This document shows, piece after piece, positions 36,801 to 43,896 of a stretch of DNA of 64,000 bases. The stretch's first letter is position 1, and each line of letters starts with the position of its first letter. A model generated the notes under the pieces. That model worked only from the letters and a program-made list of their open reading frames with translations, did no database searches and had not been told where the DNA came from. The translations under genes and the position numbers were made by a program. This DNA is from Thalassotalea_F euphylliae. GTDB taxonomy: Bacteria > Pseudomonadota > Gammaproteobacteria > Enterobacterales > Alteromonadaceae. The stretch covers positions 930,001 through 994,000 of the forward strand of contig NZ_JBHUIB010000001.1 in the NCBI RefSeq assembly GCF_042682785.1, read 5' to 3'.

Positions 36801-37924
36801 ATCAACTCGCGCAAATTAACACTGTATCGTCATGGATAAACCTAAGCAAACGTAGTTTCTCTCCTGAACCTGGGCAACATTTTATATCGATTAACCCGCT
36901 GTTAATCACATCACTCATTAGTGGCGTAAACAAAGCACAGCAAGACCGAGATACAGACTTGATGATGCTCATCGACAAAGATGAAAAACAAGCTAGTGGT
37001 AAAATGACTCGGGAAGAGGCCATTGCCTCTGGACGCCTTATTTTGGTTGCTGAAGATCATCCAACCAACCAAATGGTGATTAAGCGTCAGCTAGAAAAGC
37101 TTAACTACCATGCTGATATCGTCGACGATGGTAAACAAGCACTCGATGCAATTTATCAGCAAAGTTACGGGTTACTGATTACCGATTGCCACATGCCAAA
37201 CATGGATGGCTATGACTTAACCAAAACACTTCGTGCACAGGGCAATCCAATCCCTATCGTGGCACTAACTGCGAATGCATTGACTGGTGAGGCCGATCAT
37301 TGTCTAGAAATGGGCATGAACGATTACCTCACTAAGCCAACGTCAATGGATGTGTTACAAACAACGGTTGAAAAGTACTTAAATAGTGACATTGACAACT
37401 CATTTGTCAGCGTTGAAGCAAATAACTTTGACGATTTAGCTATTTTCGACTTTGACCATATCACCACGAATGATGATGGACTGAAGAATGTTCAAGCTGA
37501 AGCGGATGAAGTCATTGACGCTCAAGATATTGTCCAGTTCCCCAGCGACGTGCGAGAAAACATCAATGTCGACAGTGTTAAAGGTGACTATGTCAACATG
37601 CAAACACTTGTCGACATGTTCGGCGACCAAGAGATGGTATTTGAACTCATTCAGCAATTTATCGACACAACAAGAGAATCGATAAAAGACATTGGTCTCG
37701 CAATTGAAGCAGAGAACATAGAAGAAGTAGGACTCGTTGCTCATCGAATCAAAGGCGGTGCCAGTATGATTACCGCCCATGGTATTGAAGGCTGCGCAGC
37801 GATACTTGAAAAATCAGCGAAAGCCAATAAAAAAGATGAACTGGATACACTTTTTGCTGACTTAACCGCGCACGCCGACAGATTTGTTACGCAGCATCAA
37901 ACCGCGTCACTCAAAGCTGATTAA
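33800..37924 (+). CDS. Hybrid sensor histidine kinase with two periplasmic solute-binding domains, receiver and Hpt
   Basis: This 1374-residue membrane kinase resembles the BvgS/EvgS type. A signal peptide is followed by two family-3 solute-binding domains (about 25-265 and 275-510), a transmembrane helix near 519-542 and a PAS-like segment near 570-690. HisKA has H711 in MMSHEIRTPIGG. The ATPase has LSNAIKFTEKG, DTGIGIS and GGTGLGLTI. A receiver-like region lacking the phosphoacceptor follows, then a full receiver with D1129 in ITDCHMPNMDG. The Hpt domain has H1315 in VAHRIKGGA. ATG 33800 has GGAG at the right distance. The ATG at 33794 is too close. It should sense a periplasmic ligand and feed a phosphorelay. 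Confidence 0.93.
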   Translation: MSTFMRLVTLICLLIVTQPSFAETDLTAEEQNWLSNKKTLVTAYPSFEYLPYIIQSSDGKILGIFNDYLKLVSSELGLSIEYRIYSTSKEMEEAFARKEIDIIVGFADLERRKAFMSFTDPFISVPRSILVPKHINSNSIDSIQAFNNYVFAIEEGFASRTELKQHLPDIQFFDVNGTPEAMSAIKFGLAQAYYGDWITNNYIYDKAKNSDLNLVALNDVPEDRSQFAVQPDQPLLKSAINKVIQNIAPTTKAFIAARWNSSNAIQNNSRVPLILTPTESDWLARNDTIRYAYSEKWRPFTQVNLDGKPIGIAVEILEAIAERLGLDLEPVYVENWRQGEQFLANDKVDLLPGMVNTQFLDDDILLSRSYHMSPWVLIARSNSRVKTSQDAKTARIAIPNIEGVRVTIGEQFPVADIVVLRDMEHALQMLDEGEADAFFILLSSVAPLLQDENLGRYHILTSPSAEKNIHVSFGIGSDNATLHSLINKGLAELGSKEIRRINNHWSQLNIQQGIDISKIITFAVIPVMIGIVILCGILFWNRKLQAEIKSRTAAEQRAKQAEFELNSLADAIPGAVLQFKLNTKQHLEFTYVSQGIEDLGPLSQNALLKDARNFFAAIPKEDLERLKVLREETINTLGPVDIEFRVIVDQGAVNWLHFAAFPEKLGDETLWNGVLLKVNERKEQEFALSKAKVAAEQAAIAKSRFLAMMSHEIRTPIGGIIGMLELLEQSSLTESQHHDLKTIASSANNLLHILNDVLDHSKLEAGQLTVENIDANLPDLVESAMLTHANNAHNKGIGLKLEFDPTIYHGIKTDPIRLQQVLSNLLSNAIKFTEKGEVKLMVERTQANSKQQTLRFAITDTGIGISPTNLRKLFSPFAQAEDSTSRKYGGTGLGLTICKMLVERLGGSIDVDSTLGQGTTFSFSLTLETDEQPFVPEIKRKLPIVLIDDMSFACSKIKRYFNAWGVPLVVLPFGGDTDHLKSLLPSGKCVFICPEELISHYQLAQINTVSSWINLSKRSFSPEPGQHFISINPLLITSLISGVNKAQQDRDTDLMMLIDKDEKQASGKMTREEAIASGRLILVAEDHPTNQMVIKRQLEKLNYHADIVDDGKQALDAIYQQSYGLLITDCHMPNMDGYDLTKTLRAQGNPIPIVALTANALTGEADHCLEMGMNDYLTKPTSMDVLQTTVEKYLNSDIDNSFVSVEANNFDDLAIFDFDHITTNDDGLKNVQAEADEVIDAQDIVQFPSDVRENINVDSVKGDYVNMQTLVDMFGDQEMVFELIQQFIDTTRESIKDIGLAIEAENIEEVGLVAHRIKGGASMITAHGIEGCAAILEKSAKANKKDELDTLFADLTAHADRFVTQHQTASLKAD

Positions 37925-37931
37925 CTGTTGA

Positions 37932-38033
37932 TTTTATTGGTAAAGCTCCGCATGTGTTGCATAACAAGATTTTTTGGATGCACCAATAAAACTCTAGACA
38001 AGGCGATAGCCCACTAAGTAGTAAGCTATCGCC
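37932..38033. repeat. Nested inverted repeats between the kinase and methyltransferase genes
   Basis: TTTTATTGGT (37932-37941) pairs with ACCAATAAAA (37982-37991). Next to it, GGCGATAGC (38002-38010) pairs perfectly with GCTATCGCC (38025-38033) around a 14-base loop. Both genes converge here, so the GC-rich hairpin could help end transcripts, but no T tract is present on either side. Confidence 0.5.
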
Positions 38034-38069
38034 ATACTGAACTAACCAAGGACAGTGTAACCTGTAAAA

Positions 38070-38846
38070 TTAAGCTTTCTTGCGTCCCTTAATACTGTAA
38101 AGCAGAGGGAATTCAGGACCATCCTCATCAAACACAAATTGGTTTTCAGCTATCGCTTTCATACCGTCAAAGCATGCATAAGGGCTATACGGGTATTCAC
38201 AGACTTCTTCAATCTCTATGCCTGCTTTGATTAATGCGGTTATCACATTCGCTATCGGATGCGCCCATACGGCTATGGTTTGTTTGTCGTCACCAGCGTT
38301 TTCAGAATATGTAGATTCTTCTTCAATATCTGGTTGCGCTTTATGAAAGTAATCATAACCAAATTTAATATCTAAATAAGGGTGAAACTCAACAAGATGA
38401 ATTTTACCGCCAGGTTTTAAGCACTTCGCTACCGTTTCAGCCCAATTATCCATGCTAGGCAACCAACAAAGCACCCCATACGAAGTGTACACAATATCGT
38501 AATGTTGCTGACATTGTGTTCCAAAGTGATATACATCAGAGCAAATAAAGTGAGCGTCTAAACCAGTTTGTTCTGCCAAGTTTTGTGCTTTTTCTACCGC
38601 AGTTGACGATAAATCAACGCCTGTTACCTTTGCGCCCAATCGCGCCCATGAAAGTGTATCTAAGCCAAAGTGACACTGCAGATGTAGCAATGATTTTCCG
38701 CTGACATCCCCTACTTGCCCTAGTTCAATAGCATGTAATGTCGATTTCCCATTGAGAAAACCATCAACATCATAAAAGGTTGAACTGAAATGTATATCTG
38801 TACGTGTATTCCACGCAGTTTTATTAATCGCTAAATAATCCGTCAT
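38070..38846 (-). CDS. Class I S-adenosylmethionine methyltransferase, small-molecule type
   Basis: This 258-residue protein has the methyltransferase fold. Motif I is LLHLQCHFGLDTLSWA near 55-70, GVDLSSTAVEKAQ is the acidic loop, and KPGGKIHLVEF is motif IV/V. The LQCHFGLDT version of motif I is typical of a family often annotated only as class I SAM-dependent methyltransferase. The substrate is unknown. It stands alone on the minus strand between the signalling operon and a small exported protein gene. Confidence 0.82.
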   Translation of the reverse strand: MTDYLAINKTAWNTRTDIHFSSTFYDVDGFLNGKSTLHAIELGQVGDVSGKSLLHLQCHFGLDTLSWARLGAKVTGVDLSSTAVEKAQNLAEQTGLDAHFICSDVYHFGTQCQQHYDIVYTSYGVLCWLPSMDNWAETVAKCLKPGGKIHLVEFHPYLDIKFGYDYFHKAQPDIEEESTYSENAGDDKQTIAVWAHPIANVITALIKAGIEIEEVCEYPYSPYACFDGMKAIAENQFVFDEDGPEFPLLYSIKGRKKA

Positions 38847-39062
38847 TTCTTTTTATCCTAAGATTCTTCATCTTTATTTTGTCCTCAAACGCCACACCTT
38901 TGCAATTGCCACTGCGATCCAAAAGCCGTGATGCAGACAAAATAAAAAATTAACTATATTTTTCAGTTAATTAACACTATGTTAATGACAGCTATTGGTG
39001 ATTGCGAAATAAAACTCACCTTATTGGCTGGAACAATAAAAAACAAAAATATGGAGTATACA

Positions 39063-39383
39063 ATGAAAAAAGTAGTACTAGGCTTAGGTATGTTGTGTTT
39101 GTCTCAAGTAGCGAATGCTGCGGATATCAATTGCCGTGGCAAAGTGTCTTGGGTCATGGCAGATCATCCCAGCTGTGGTGAGTATATGGCTTTCAAAACT
39201 GAAGCCACCGGTGGCAAAGCTGGAAAATGGTTGTGCACTAAGTCTCACGCTGCTGGTGAAATGGCTGTAACAGCATTAACGAATGATAAAATCGTTGAAG
39301 TCTACGTAGAAGGTTCAGATGTAAATACCTGTGACGAGATTCCTCACTACAGAGAAATCAATTACATCATTATCAATCCATAA
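39063..39383 (+). CDS. Small exported protein with four cysteines, function unknown
   Basis: From the ATG at 39063 (ATGGAGTA upstream) the product is 106 residues with a clean signal peptide (MKKVVLGLGMLCL to NAA). The mature part of about 86 residues has four cysteines, in NCRGK, PSCGEY, WLCTKS and NTCDEI, which suits two disulfides. The spacing C, W-C, a helix (AAGEMAVTAL), then a strand (IVEVYVEG) and C recalls small periplasmic OB-fold families of marine gammaproteobacteria. I do not recognise the gene. The frame continues upstream to 38979, but that part is not signal-like. A terminator follows. Confidence 0.75.
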   Translation: MKKVVLGLGMLCLSQVANAADINCRGKVSWVMADHPSCGEYMAFKTEATGGKAGKWLCTKSHAAGEMAVTALTNDKIVEVYVEGSDVNTCDEIPHYREINYIIINP

Positions 39384-39395
39384 GCGATTATCTCA

Positions 39396-39422
39396 AGCAG
39401 AGCCTAAATTGCTCTGCTTTTC
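39396..39422 (+). terminator. Rho-independent terminator after the small exported protein gene
   Basis: AGCAGAGC (39397-39404) pairs with GCTCTGCT (39411-39418) around a six-base loop, followed by TTTTC. Confidence 0.85.
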
Positions 39423-39498
39423 TATTAACTTAAAATTCATCAGCAAAAACCTACGTGTCGCCTATATTTATTGAAAAGGAAATATAGAGACATATAAC

Positions 39499-40386
39499 AT
39501 GGATAAGCCCCAAATTTTGTGGTCGCCCAGTGGCACTACACTGCCGTCGTTAGGCGCTCGTGCCTTAACTGATACGTCTGATGGTGATACGCCCAATATC
39601 CGCATGCCGATCCGCATGTTGTCTATCGACACTCCGGAAGTCACAGCAAAATCAGAAAAAGGTGCAGCACGTGTCGACGCTGAGTTTAAACAACTCGCCT
39701 TATGGATTAAAAACGGAGACGCCCCTGTTACCAAAACGTTCGCAAAATATATTGTGCCTAAATTAGACGAAACGGCCGCAGGTACCTTGCAATTTACACA
39801 AGGTAAGGAAGCTAGCGCCTTTCACAAGGCGATAGTGAGTAAACGGCTAACCAAGCCAAACGGTACCAAACGCAAATTATTTATCCGCAGCCCTAAACAG
39901 CCGTTCGATAGTTATGGACGATTACTTGCGTATGTGTCGCCATCCTATAGTACCCGTGAAATTTCAAGCATGACTCGACGTGAGCGCGCTACGTTTAATT
40001 TAGACATGTTAGCCAGTGGTTGGGCGGCACCCTTTATTTTGTATCCCACGATTCCCAATGAGGCTGATCTTCCATTATTTATCGAGGTCGTGACCGAAGC
40101 TATAAACGATAAGAAAGGTCAGTTCGCCGACTCCCTATCAATGCCGGGTTACGAGTACAGAATGTGTGAAAAGCTATACGATATTACTAAAAAACTCGTC
40201 AACGGAGAGTCAATATCGTATGCTAGAAAAACTGCTTGGCGATCAAGGTATTGCGCTGATATACGCTCTCGTGAACTGTATCAGCCAGAGGCCTATTTTA
40301 ATGTGCCGGAGCCATATAGATTGTGGATTTGGCCGGATGATATTCAAGAAGCCATTGGCAAGCTAAACCTTATTCCCGAGTATTAG
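39499..40386 (+). CDS. Staphylococcal-nuclease-like (SNase/TNase) protein
   Basis: This 295-residue protein shows the thermonuclease signature split by an insertion. R39 and E47 in IRMLSIDTPE match Arg35 and Glu43 of staphylococcal nuclease. R141 in FDSYGRLLAYV matches Arg87. LDMLASGWAAPFIL is the usual closing helix. Between the two halves is an insert of about 70 residues (about 55-125), and after the fold comes a 120-residue C-terminal extension of unknown type. No signal peptide is visible, unlike most bacterial family members. It should cut DNA or RNA with calcium if active. Three small membrane-protein genes follow on the same strand. Confidence 0.72.
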   Translation: MDKPQILWSPSGTTLPSLGARALTDTSDGDTPNIRMPIRMLSIDTPEVTAKSEKGAARVDAEFKQLALWIKNGDAPVTKTFAKYIVPKLDETAAGTLQFTQGKEASAFHKAIVSKRLTKPNGTKRKLFIRSPKQPFDSYGRLLAYVSPSYSTREISSMTRRERATFNLDMLASGWAAPFILYPTIPNEADLPLFIEVVTEAINDKKGQFADSLSMPGYEYRMCEKLYDITKKLVNGESISYARKTAWRSRYCADIRSRELYQPEAYFNVPEPYRLWIWPDDIQEAIGKLNLIPEY

Positions 40387-40451
40387 CATCATTTAACTCT
40401 GGATTCTGCTTTAGCGACTCAACTAATATAAAACAACAATATACTACGAAT

Positions 40452-40772
40452 ATGGATATCAAACTCTACATTGATTACTTCGACGAAATCTCTCATCTCG
40501 ATAGAGACAAACAATTTGAGTTGTTAGAAAAAGCATATCGAGATGTTCTCGCCAGCCATAAAGTCCCACTCTTCAGTATTATCCCAACCATGTTTAGGTT
40601 AATGTTTTTAGTCTCTATGCTCTGCGCAAGCTATTTTTTCTTTGACATGGCAATTTGGTCGATTGTGGTAGGTACCCTTTTAGGACTCTTAATGGCCAGA
40701 GTTGCTATTACAGAAGTAAAAGACAGTATGCTTAAAAAGGCATTGAAACCTCATCTTGAGTTGCTAGACTAG
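40452..40772 (+). CDS. Small two-helix membrane protein, unknown
   Basis: This 106-residue protein has a charged N-terminal 40 residues (DYFDEISHLDRDKQFELLEK) and two adjacent transmembrane helices (about 43-90, with MFRLMFLVSMLCASYFFF and SIVVGTLLGLLMA). A short amphipathic tail follows. No family is recognised. It lies 65 bases after the nuclease-like gene and 39 before the next small membrane protein gene, so these may form a transcription unit. Confidence 0.65.
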   Translation: MDIKLYIDYFDEISHLDRDKQFELLEKAYRDVLASHKVPLFSIIPTMFRLMFLVSMLCASYFFFDMAIWSIVVGTLLGLLMARVAITEVKDSMLKKALKPHLELLD

Positions 40773-40811
40773 CAGCGCTCTTGTCTTGAGCAAAGCTAAC
40801 AGGAGGTAGGC

Positions 40812-41231
40812 TTGTTTCAATCCATAGTTAACCACAGTAAAACCATCATCTCAGCGGTTGTTATAGGGGTTATCATTACCCTACTCACCACACTTATTCT
40901 CGATTACATATACGCTGAAACTGGGCCCGATGAGCATCATCAACCAAGTGATATTGCGGGCAGTAAAGCTATTCCGCAATTATGGTCACACCATAAAATC
41001 TTAAACATGAATGCAGCCGAATGTTCAAACAAGGGAAAAACGACACTAAGTAACATGAAATTCACTCAAGTCGTTCAGAATGATAACTATGTATATGGCA
41101 ACTTAAGTGGCAATCGAGCCGCAATAAAATGTGTGGCATTAGAAAACAAGGCTTTTGTTTATCTCGCTGTTGCTGGTCGTAATGTAGAAGATGTAGAACA
41201 ACTCAGAAATCAAATCGCCTGGGCGTTCTAA
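40812..41231 (+). CDS. Small single-helix membrane protein with periplasmic domain, unknown
   Basis: This 139-residue product starts at a TTG. A strong AGGAGG at 40801-40806 decides this start. One transmembrane helix lies at about 13-33 (ISAVVIGVIITLLTTLIL). The remaining 105 residues, which should be periplasmic, have two cysteines (AAECSN and AIKCVAL) and a beta-rich pattern ending in a helix (VEDVEQLRNQIAWAF). No family is recognised. Confidence 0.68.
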   Translation: MFQSIVNHSKTIISAVVIGVIITLLTTLILDYIYAETGPDEHHQPSDIAGSKAIPQLWSHHKILNMNAAECSNKGKTTLSNMKFTQVVQNDNYVYGNLSGNRAAIKCVALENKAFVYLAVAGRNVEDVEQLRNQIAWAF

Positions 41232-41327
41232 CCAGACAAAAAATACATGCAAATTCGGTTCTACTTGGTATACAATCCCGCGGCTTAGCTTTTCAGACAA
41301 CACTCTAACGTAGACAAGGATGAATAC

Positions 41328-41645
41328 ATGAGTACTCACATGAATAATTTGCTTGCTGTTGAGCTACAGCAATTTGAGCAAGAGTATAATCGCGCAAAAT
41401 CGGGCTTAAAAATTGGCCTTGTGACTGGCGCTATCACCATATTAGTACTTGTTATCGGCTCTTTATTATCAACCTCAACGATTCACATTCTCTCCAATAC
41501 TATGATTATCGCCACACTGTACTTCATCGCCATTGGTGCTGTTTTCTATTTCAGTTATGTATACCAACAGATCACTGATATCAAAGAAGATTTAGACACC
41601 CTCAAAGAAAAATTAGACGACCACGACTCGGCCCCAGAAAACTAG
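41328..41645 (+). CDS. Small two-helix membrane protein with coiled-coil tail, unknown
   Basis: This 105-residue protein has a short polar N-terminus (ELQQFEQEYNRAKSG), two transmembrane helices (about 28-50 and 58-78) and an acidic coiled-coil tail (QITDIKEDLDTLKEKLDD). AAGGA precedes ATG 41328. I do not recognise a family. An AT-rich inverted repeat with T and A runs lies right after the stop, facing the convergent receiver gene. Confidence 0.66.
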   Translation: MSTHMNNLLAVELQQFEQEYNRAKSGLKIGLVTGAITILVLVIGSLLSTSTIHILSNTMIIATLYFIAIGAVFYFSYVYQQITDIKEDLDTLKEKLDDHDSAPEN

Positions 41646-41669
41646 TTTTTTGCTATACCGTTAAAAAAC

Positions 41670-42077
41670 TTACGACACTTGAGAGCTTAGCATATGCACA
41701 AGCTGGCTGAGCTCTATATGCGTTTTAACGCGCGCTCTTACAATAGGTGGACTAACGGGTTTGGTAATGTAATCCACAGCCCCGAGTTCAAAGCCTTTTT
41801 CTTCATCTTCGACAGATGATTTTGCCGTAATAAAGATCACGGGGATATGCGATGTCTCAGGATGAGCTTTGAGATCGGTTATCACTTCATAACCATCAAC
41901 TTCCGGCATCATGATATCAAGTAAGATTAAATCAGGCTGCTCCTTTGCACGCGCAATTTTCAGTGCATCAACACCATTAGTGGCTACTTTTACTTGGTAG
42001 TCACCACCCAGTATATCGACCAATAAGTCGAGGTTACTCGCGACATCGTCAACTACTAATACCGTCGATTTTTCCAT
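41670..42077 (-). CDS. Stand-alone CheY-like receiver protein
   Basis: This 135-residue single receiver domain has the acidic pair in VLVVDDVASN, phosphoacceptor D54 in LILLDIMMPEVDG, the Thr/Ser in FITAKSS and K104 in DYITKPVSP. The sequence resembles receivers normally fused to HD-GYP or GGDEF domains (VRARVKTHIELSQL), but it ends about 15 residues after the fold. Its partner may be the hybrid kinase 4 kb away or a kinase elsewhere. Confidence 0.85.
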   Translation of the reverse strand: MEKSTVLVVDDVASNLDLLVDILGGDYQVKVATNGVDALKIARAKEQPDLILLDIMMPEVDGYEVITDLKAHPETSHIPVIFITAKSSVEDEEKGFELGAVDYITKPVSPPIVRARVKTHIELSQLVHMLSSQVS

Positions 42078-42268
42078 TACAACGCACCTATCCTTTGTCT
42101 TTAATAAATGAGTATTGGTTAAATGTTATTCTTAAATTCAATCTACGTTTTTCGATAAGACAAATCAACGCAACTTCCATATATTGTTTTAGTTGACGCT
42201 ACTTAACGGAGAAATACTTTCAAAATTGGAGGCTTAATAGCGTTCTCTTGTCGCGGTGCCGACAGCAC

Positions 42269-42301
42269 GAAAGAGGGAAAAAATGCTTGTTTCCCTCTTT
42301 C
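42269..42301. repeat. Perfect 12-bp hairpin near the 3' end of the arginine operon
   Basis: GAAAGAGGGAAA (42269-42280) pairs perfectly with TTTCCCTCTTTC (42290-42301) around a nine-base loop. It lies about 245 bases beyond the argA stop. No T tract follows on either strand, but it could still act as the end of the arg transcript. Confidence 0.6.
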
Positions 42302-42376
42302 AACCCCCTCAGCATCCAACTTAAACGCAGCATAAGTTCTGCTTAACAAAATGTCTGAATGAATTATTAATATCAG

Positions 42377-42545
42377 CTATTGTTGGCAGGGCGCCAGCAA
42401 AGTGAAATAGCACAAGGAAGCGCTATCTGATCGTAAGCCCGAATATTGATTGATGAATGAAGTTACACATTTTGCAGCAGCGCCATAGGGTTCCATAGGG
42501 AGAGCGGCGCAAGCGTCCCCTTGGGTGCTATCGCCACCGTGACAA
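42377..42545. repeat. Probable dispersed intergenic repeat next to argA
   Basis: The block is richer in GC than its surroundings, contains a direct CCATAGGG duplication and several GCGCC/GGCGC segments, and has spurious open frames in more than one direction. On the minus strand its text (GGGACGCTTGCGCC, CAATATTCGGGCTTACG) is of a kind I associate with repeated intergenic sequences in Alteromonadales. This identification rests on memory of style, so it needs a copy-number check. Confidence 0.35.
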
Positions 42546-43880
42546 CTATATGGCCTTAACCAACACCTTAGACTTCCGTTGATAGTTATACATCTGCTTC
42601 TTTTCCTCAGGCAGATCATCAACTGAGGTTTCAACAAACCCTTGCTCTCTAAACCAATGGCCACTCACTGTAGTCAACACAAACAACTGCTCGAGTTTTT
42701 GACGTTTTGCAAATGCTTCCACCGCCGCAATTAATCGTTCACCACGATTACCTTTGCGATAATCAGGGTGAATGACGACACAAGCAAGTTCGCCCGTATT
42801 TGAATCTGGATAAGGATACAAGGCAGCGCAGGCGATAATAATGTCTTCTTTTTTCAACACGATAAAACGGTCGATTTCCGTCTCGAGTAACTTGCGTGAT
42901 CGGCGAACTAAAACGCCCTCTTCTTCTAGCGGTTGAATGAGTTCTAGAATACCACCAACATCATCAATCGATGCCGTTGAGATGTGCTCTTTGTGATCTT
43001 TCGCAATTAGCGTTCCCGCGCCGTCTCGGGTAAATAGCTCTTGCAGTAAAGCGGTGTCACTGCGATATGAAACACAATGACAACGCTCTACGCCGTTTTC
43101 ACCGCTTTGAATTATGGCGCGTAGTAACAATTGACGGACATGATCGGTTTCCTCTTCACCGTAATCGTCTAACAATTCTTTGACTTTACGTACACTACAA
43201 CTGCGAATTAGGCTGCCATCAGTGTCAATCAGGCCGTCATCTTCTGTGAACGTGATAAGCTTATCAGCACCCAATGATATTGCTGTTTGGGTCGCGACAT
43301 CTTCCAACGCTAGGTTAAATACCTCCCCCGTTGTTGAGTACCCTACGGGAGAAAGCAGCACAATCGAGCCAAAATCAAGTTGGGTATTAATCCCTTCTGT
43401 ATCAATACGACGCACTAACCCAGTATTCTTAAAATCGATACCGTCTTTTACACCAATAGGTCGAGCAATAACAAAGTTTCCGGTACTGACGCGAATTTGT
43501 GAGCCATGCATGGGTGAATTCGCTAGCCCCATGGTCAATAGTGCTTCAATGTGAACACGCAACGAGCCAGTCGCATCTTTCACCGCCATTAGTGTCTGTG
43601 GGTCAGTAATACGTAAGTTTTTTTCAAACTGCTGATCTACACCCAGCAACTCAGCACGCTCGGCGATCTGTGGACGCGCGCCATGCACGATAACCAGCTT
43701 TACGCCTAAACTGCGAAGCAAAGCGATATCATGAATAATATTGGCAAAATTAGCATGCGTTACCGCTTCTCCACCAAACATCAAGACAAAGGTTTTGCCG
43801 CGGTGCGCATTGATATAGGGCGCTGCATTGCGAAACCATTTAACGTAGTCTGTATCCTTGTTTACCACGACTGCTTTCAA
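42546..43880 (-). CDS. argA: N-acetylglutamate synthase, classical two-domain
   Basis: This 444-residue enzyme catalyses the first step of arginine synthesis, acetylating glutamate from acetyl-CoA. The N-terminal amino-acid-kinase-like domain (about 1-290, with NAHRGKTFVLMFGGEA and VIVHGARPQI) binds the arginine feedback inhibitor. The C-terminal GNAT domain carries ELACVVIHPDYRKGNRGERLI, the acetyl-CoA loop. It starts at a TTG 16 bases after argH(A), and a GTG 12 bases further in is also possible. It is the last gene of the arg operon. An acetyltransferase domain is also fused to ArgH just upstream. Confidence 0.95.
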   Translation of the reverse strand: MKAVVVNKDTDYVKWFRNAAPYINAHRGKTFVLMFGGEAVTHANFANIIHDIALLRSLGVKLVIVHGARPQIAERAELLGVDQQFEKNLRITDPQTLMAVKDATGSLRVHIEALLTMGLANSPMHGSQIRVSTGNFVIARPIGVKDGIDFKNTGLVRRIDTEGINTQLDFGSIVLLSPVGYSTTGEVFNLALEDVATQTAISLGADKLITFTEDDGLIDTDGSLIRSCSVRKVKELLDDYGEEETDHVRQLLLRAIIQSGENGVERCHCVSYRSDTALLQELFTRDGAGTLIAKDHKEHISTASIDDVGGILELIQPLEEEGVLVRRSRKLLETEIDRFIVLKKEDIIIACAALYPYPDSNTGELACVVIHPDYRKGNRGERLIAAVEAFAKRQKLEQLFVLTTVSGHWFREQGFVETSVDDLPEEKKQMYNYQRKSKVLVKAI

Positions 43881-43896
43881 CCTTACTTCTTATTCG

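Larger units (their letters stand above)
42078..42545. other. 468-base stretch without a credible gene
   Basis: It holds the upstream region of the receiver gene, a perfect 12-bp hairpin (42269-42301) and a repeat-like GC-richer block (42377-42545) that abuts the argA stop. No promoter can be named with confidence. Confidence 0.6.

Noticed and set aside
38979..39062. Upstream extension of the small four-cysteine protein
   Set aside because: The extra 28 residues are not signal-like and precede a standard signal peptide with its own ribosome site.
41644..41670. AT-only inverted repeat between the last small membrane gene and the receiver gene
   Set aside because: The stem is almost only A-T pairs and could arise by chance. 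It is too weak to call a terminator.
42377..42664. Minus-strand open frame of 95 codons across the argA 3' end
   Set aside because: It overlaps the end of argA out of frame and extends into the repeat-like block. No ribosome site, so it is probably not a gene.
43180..43554. Plus-strand frame of 124 codons inside argA
   Set aside because: It is the complement of conserved amino-acid-kinase coding sequence.
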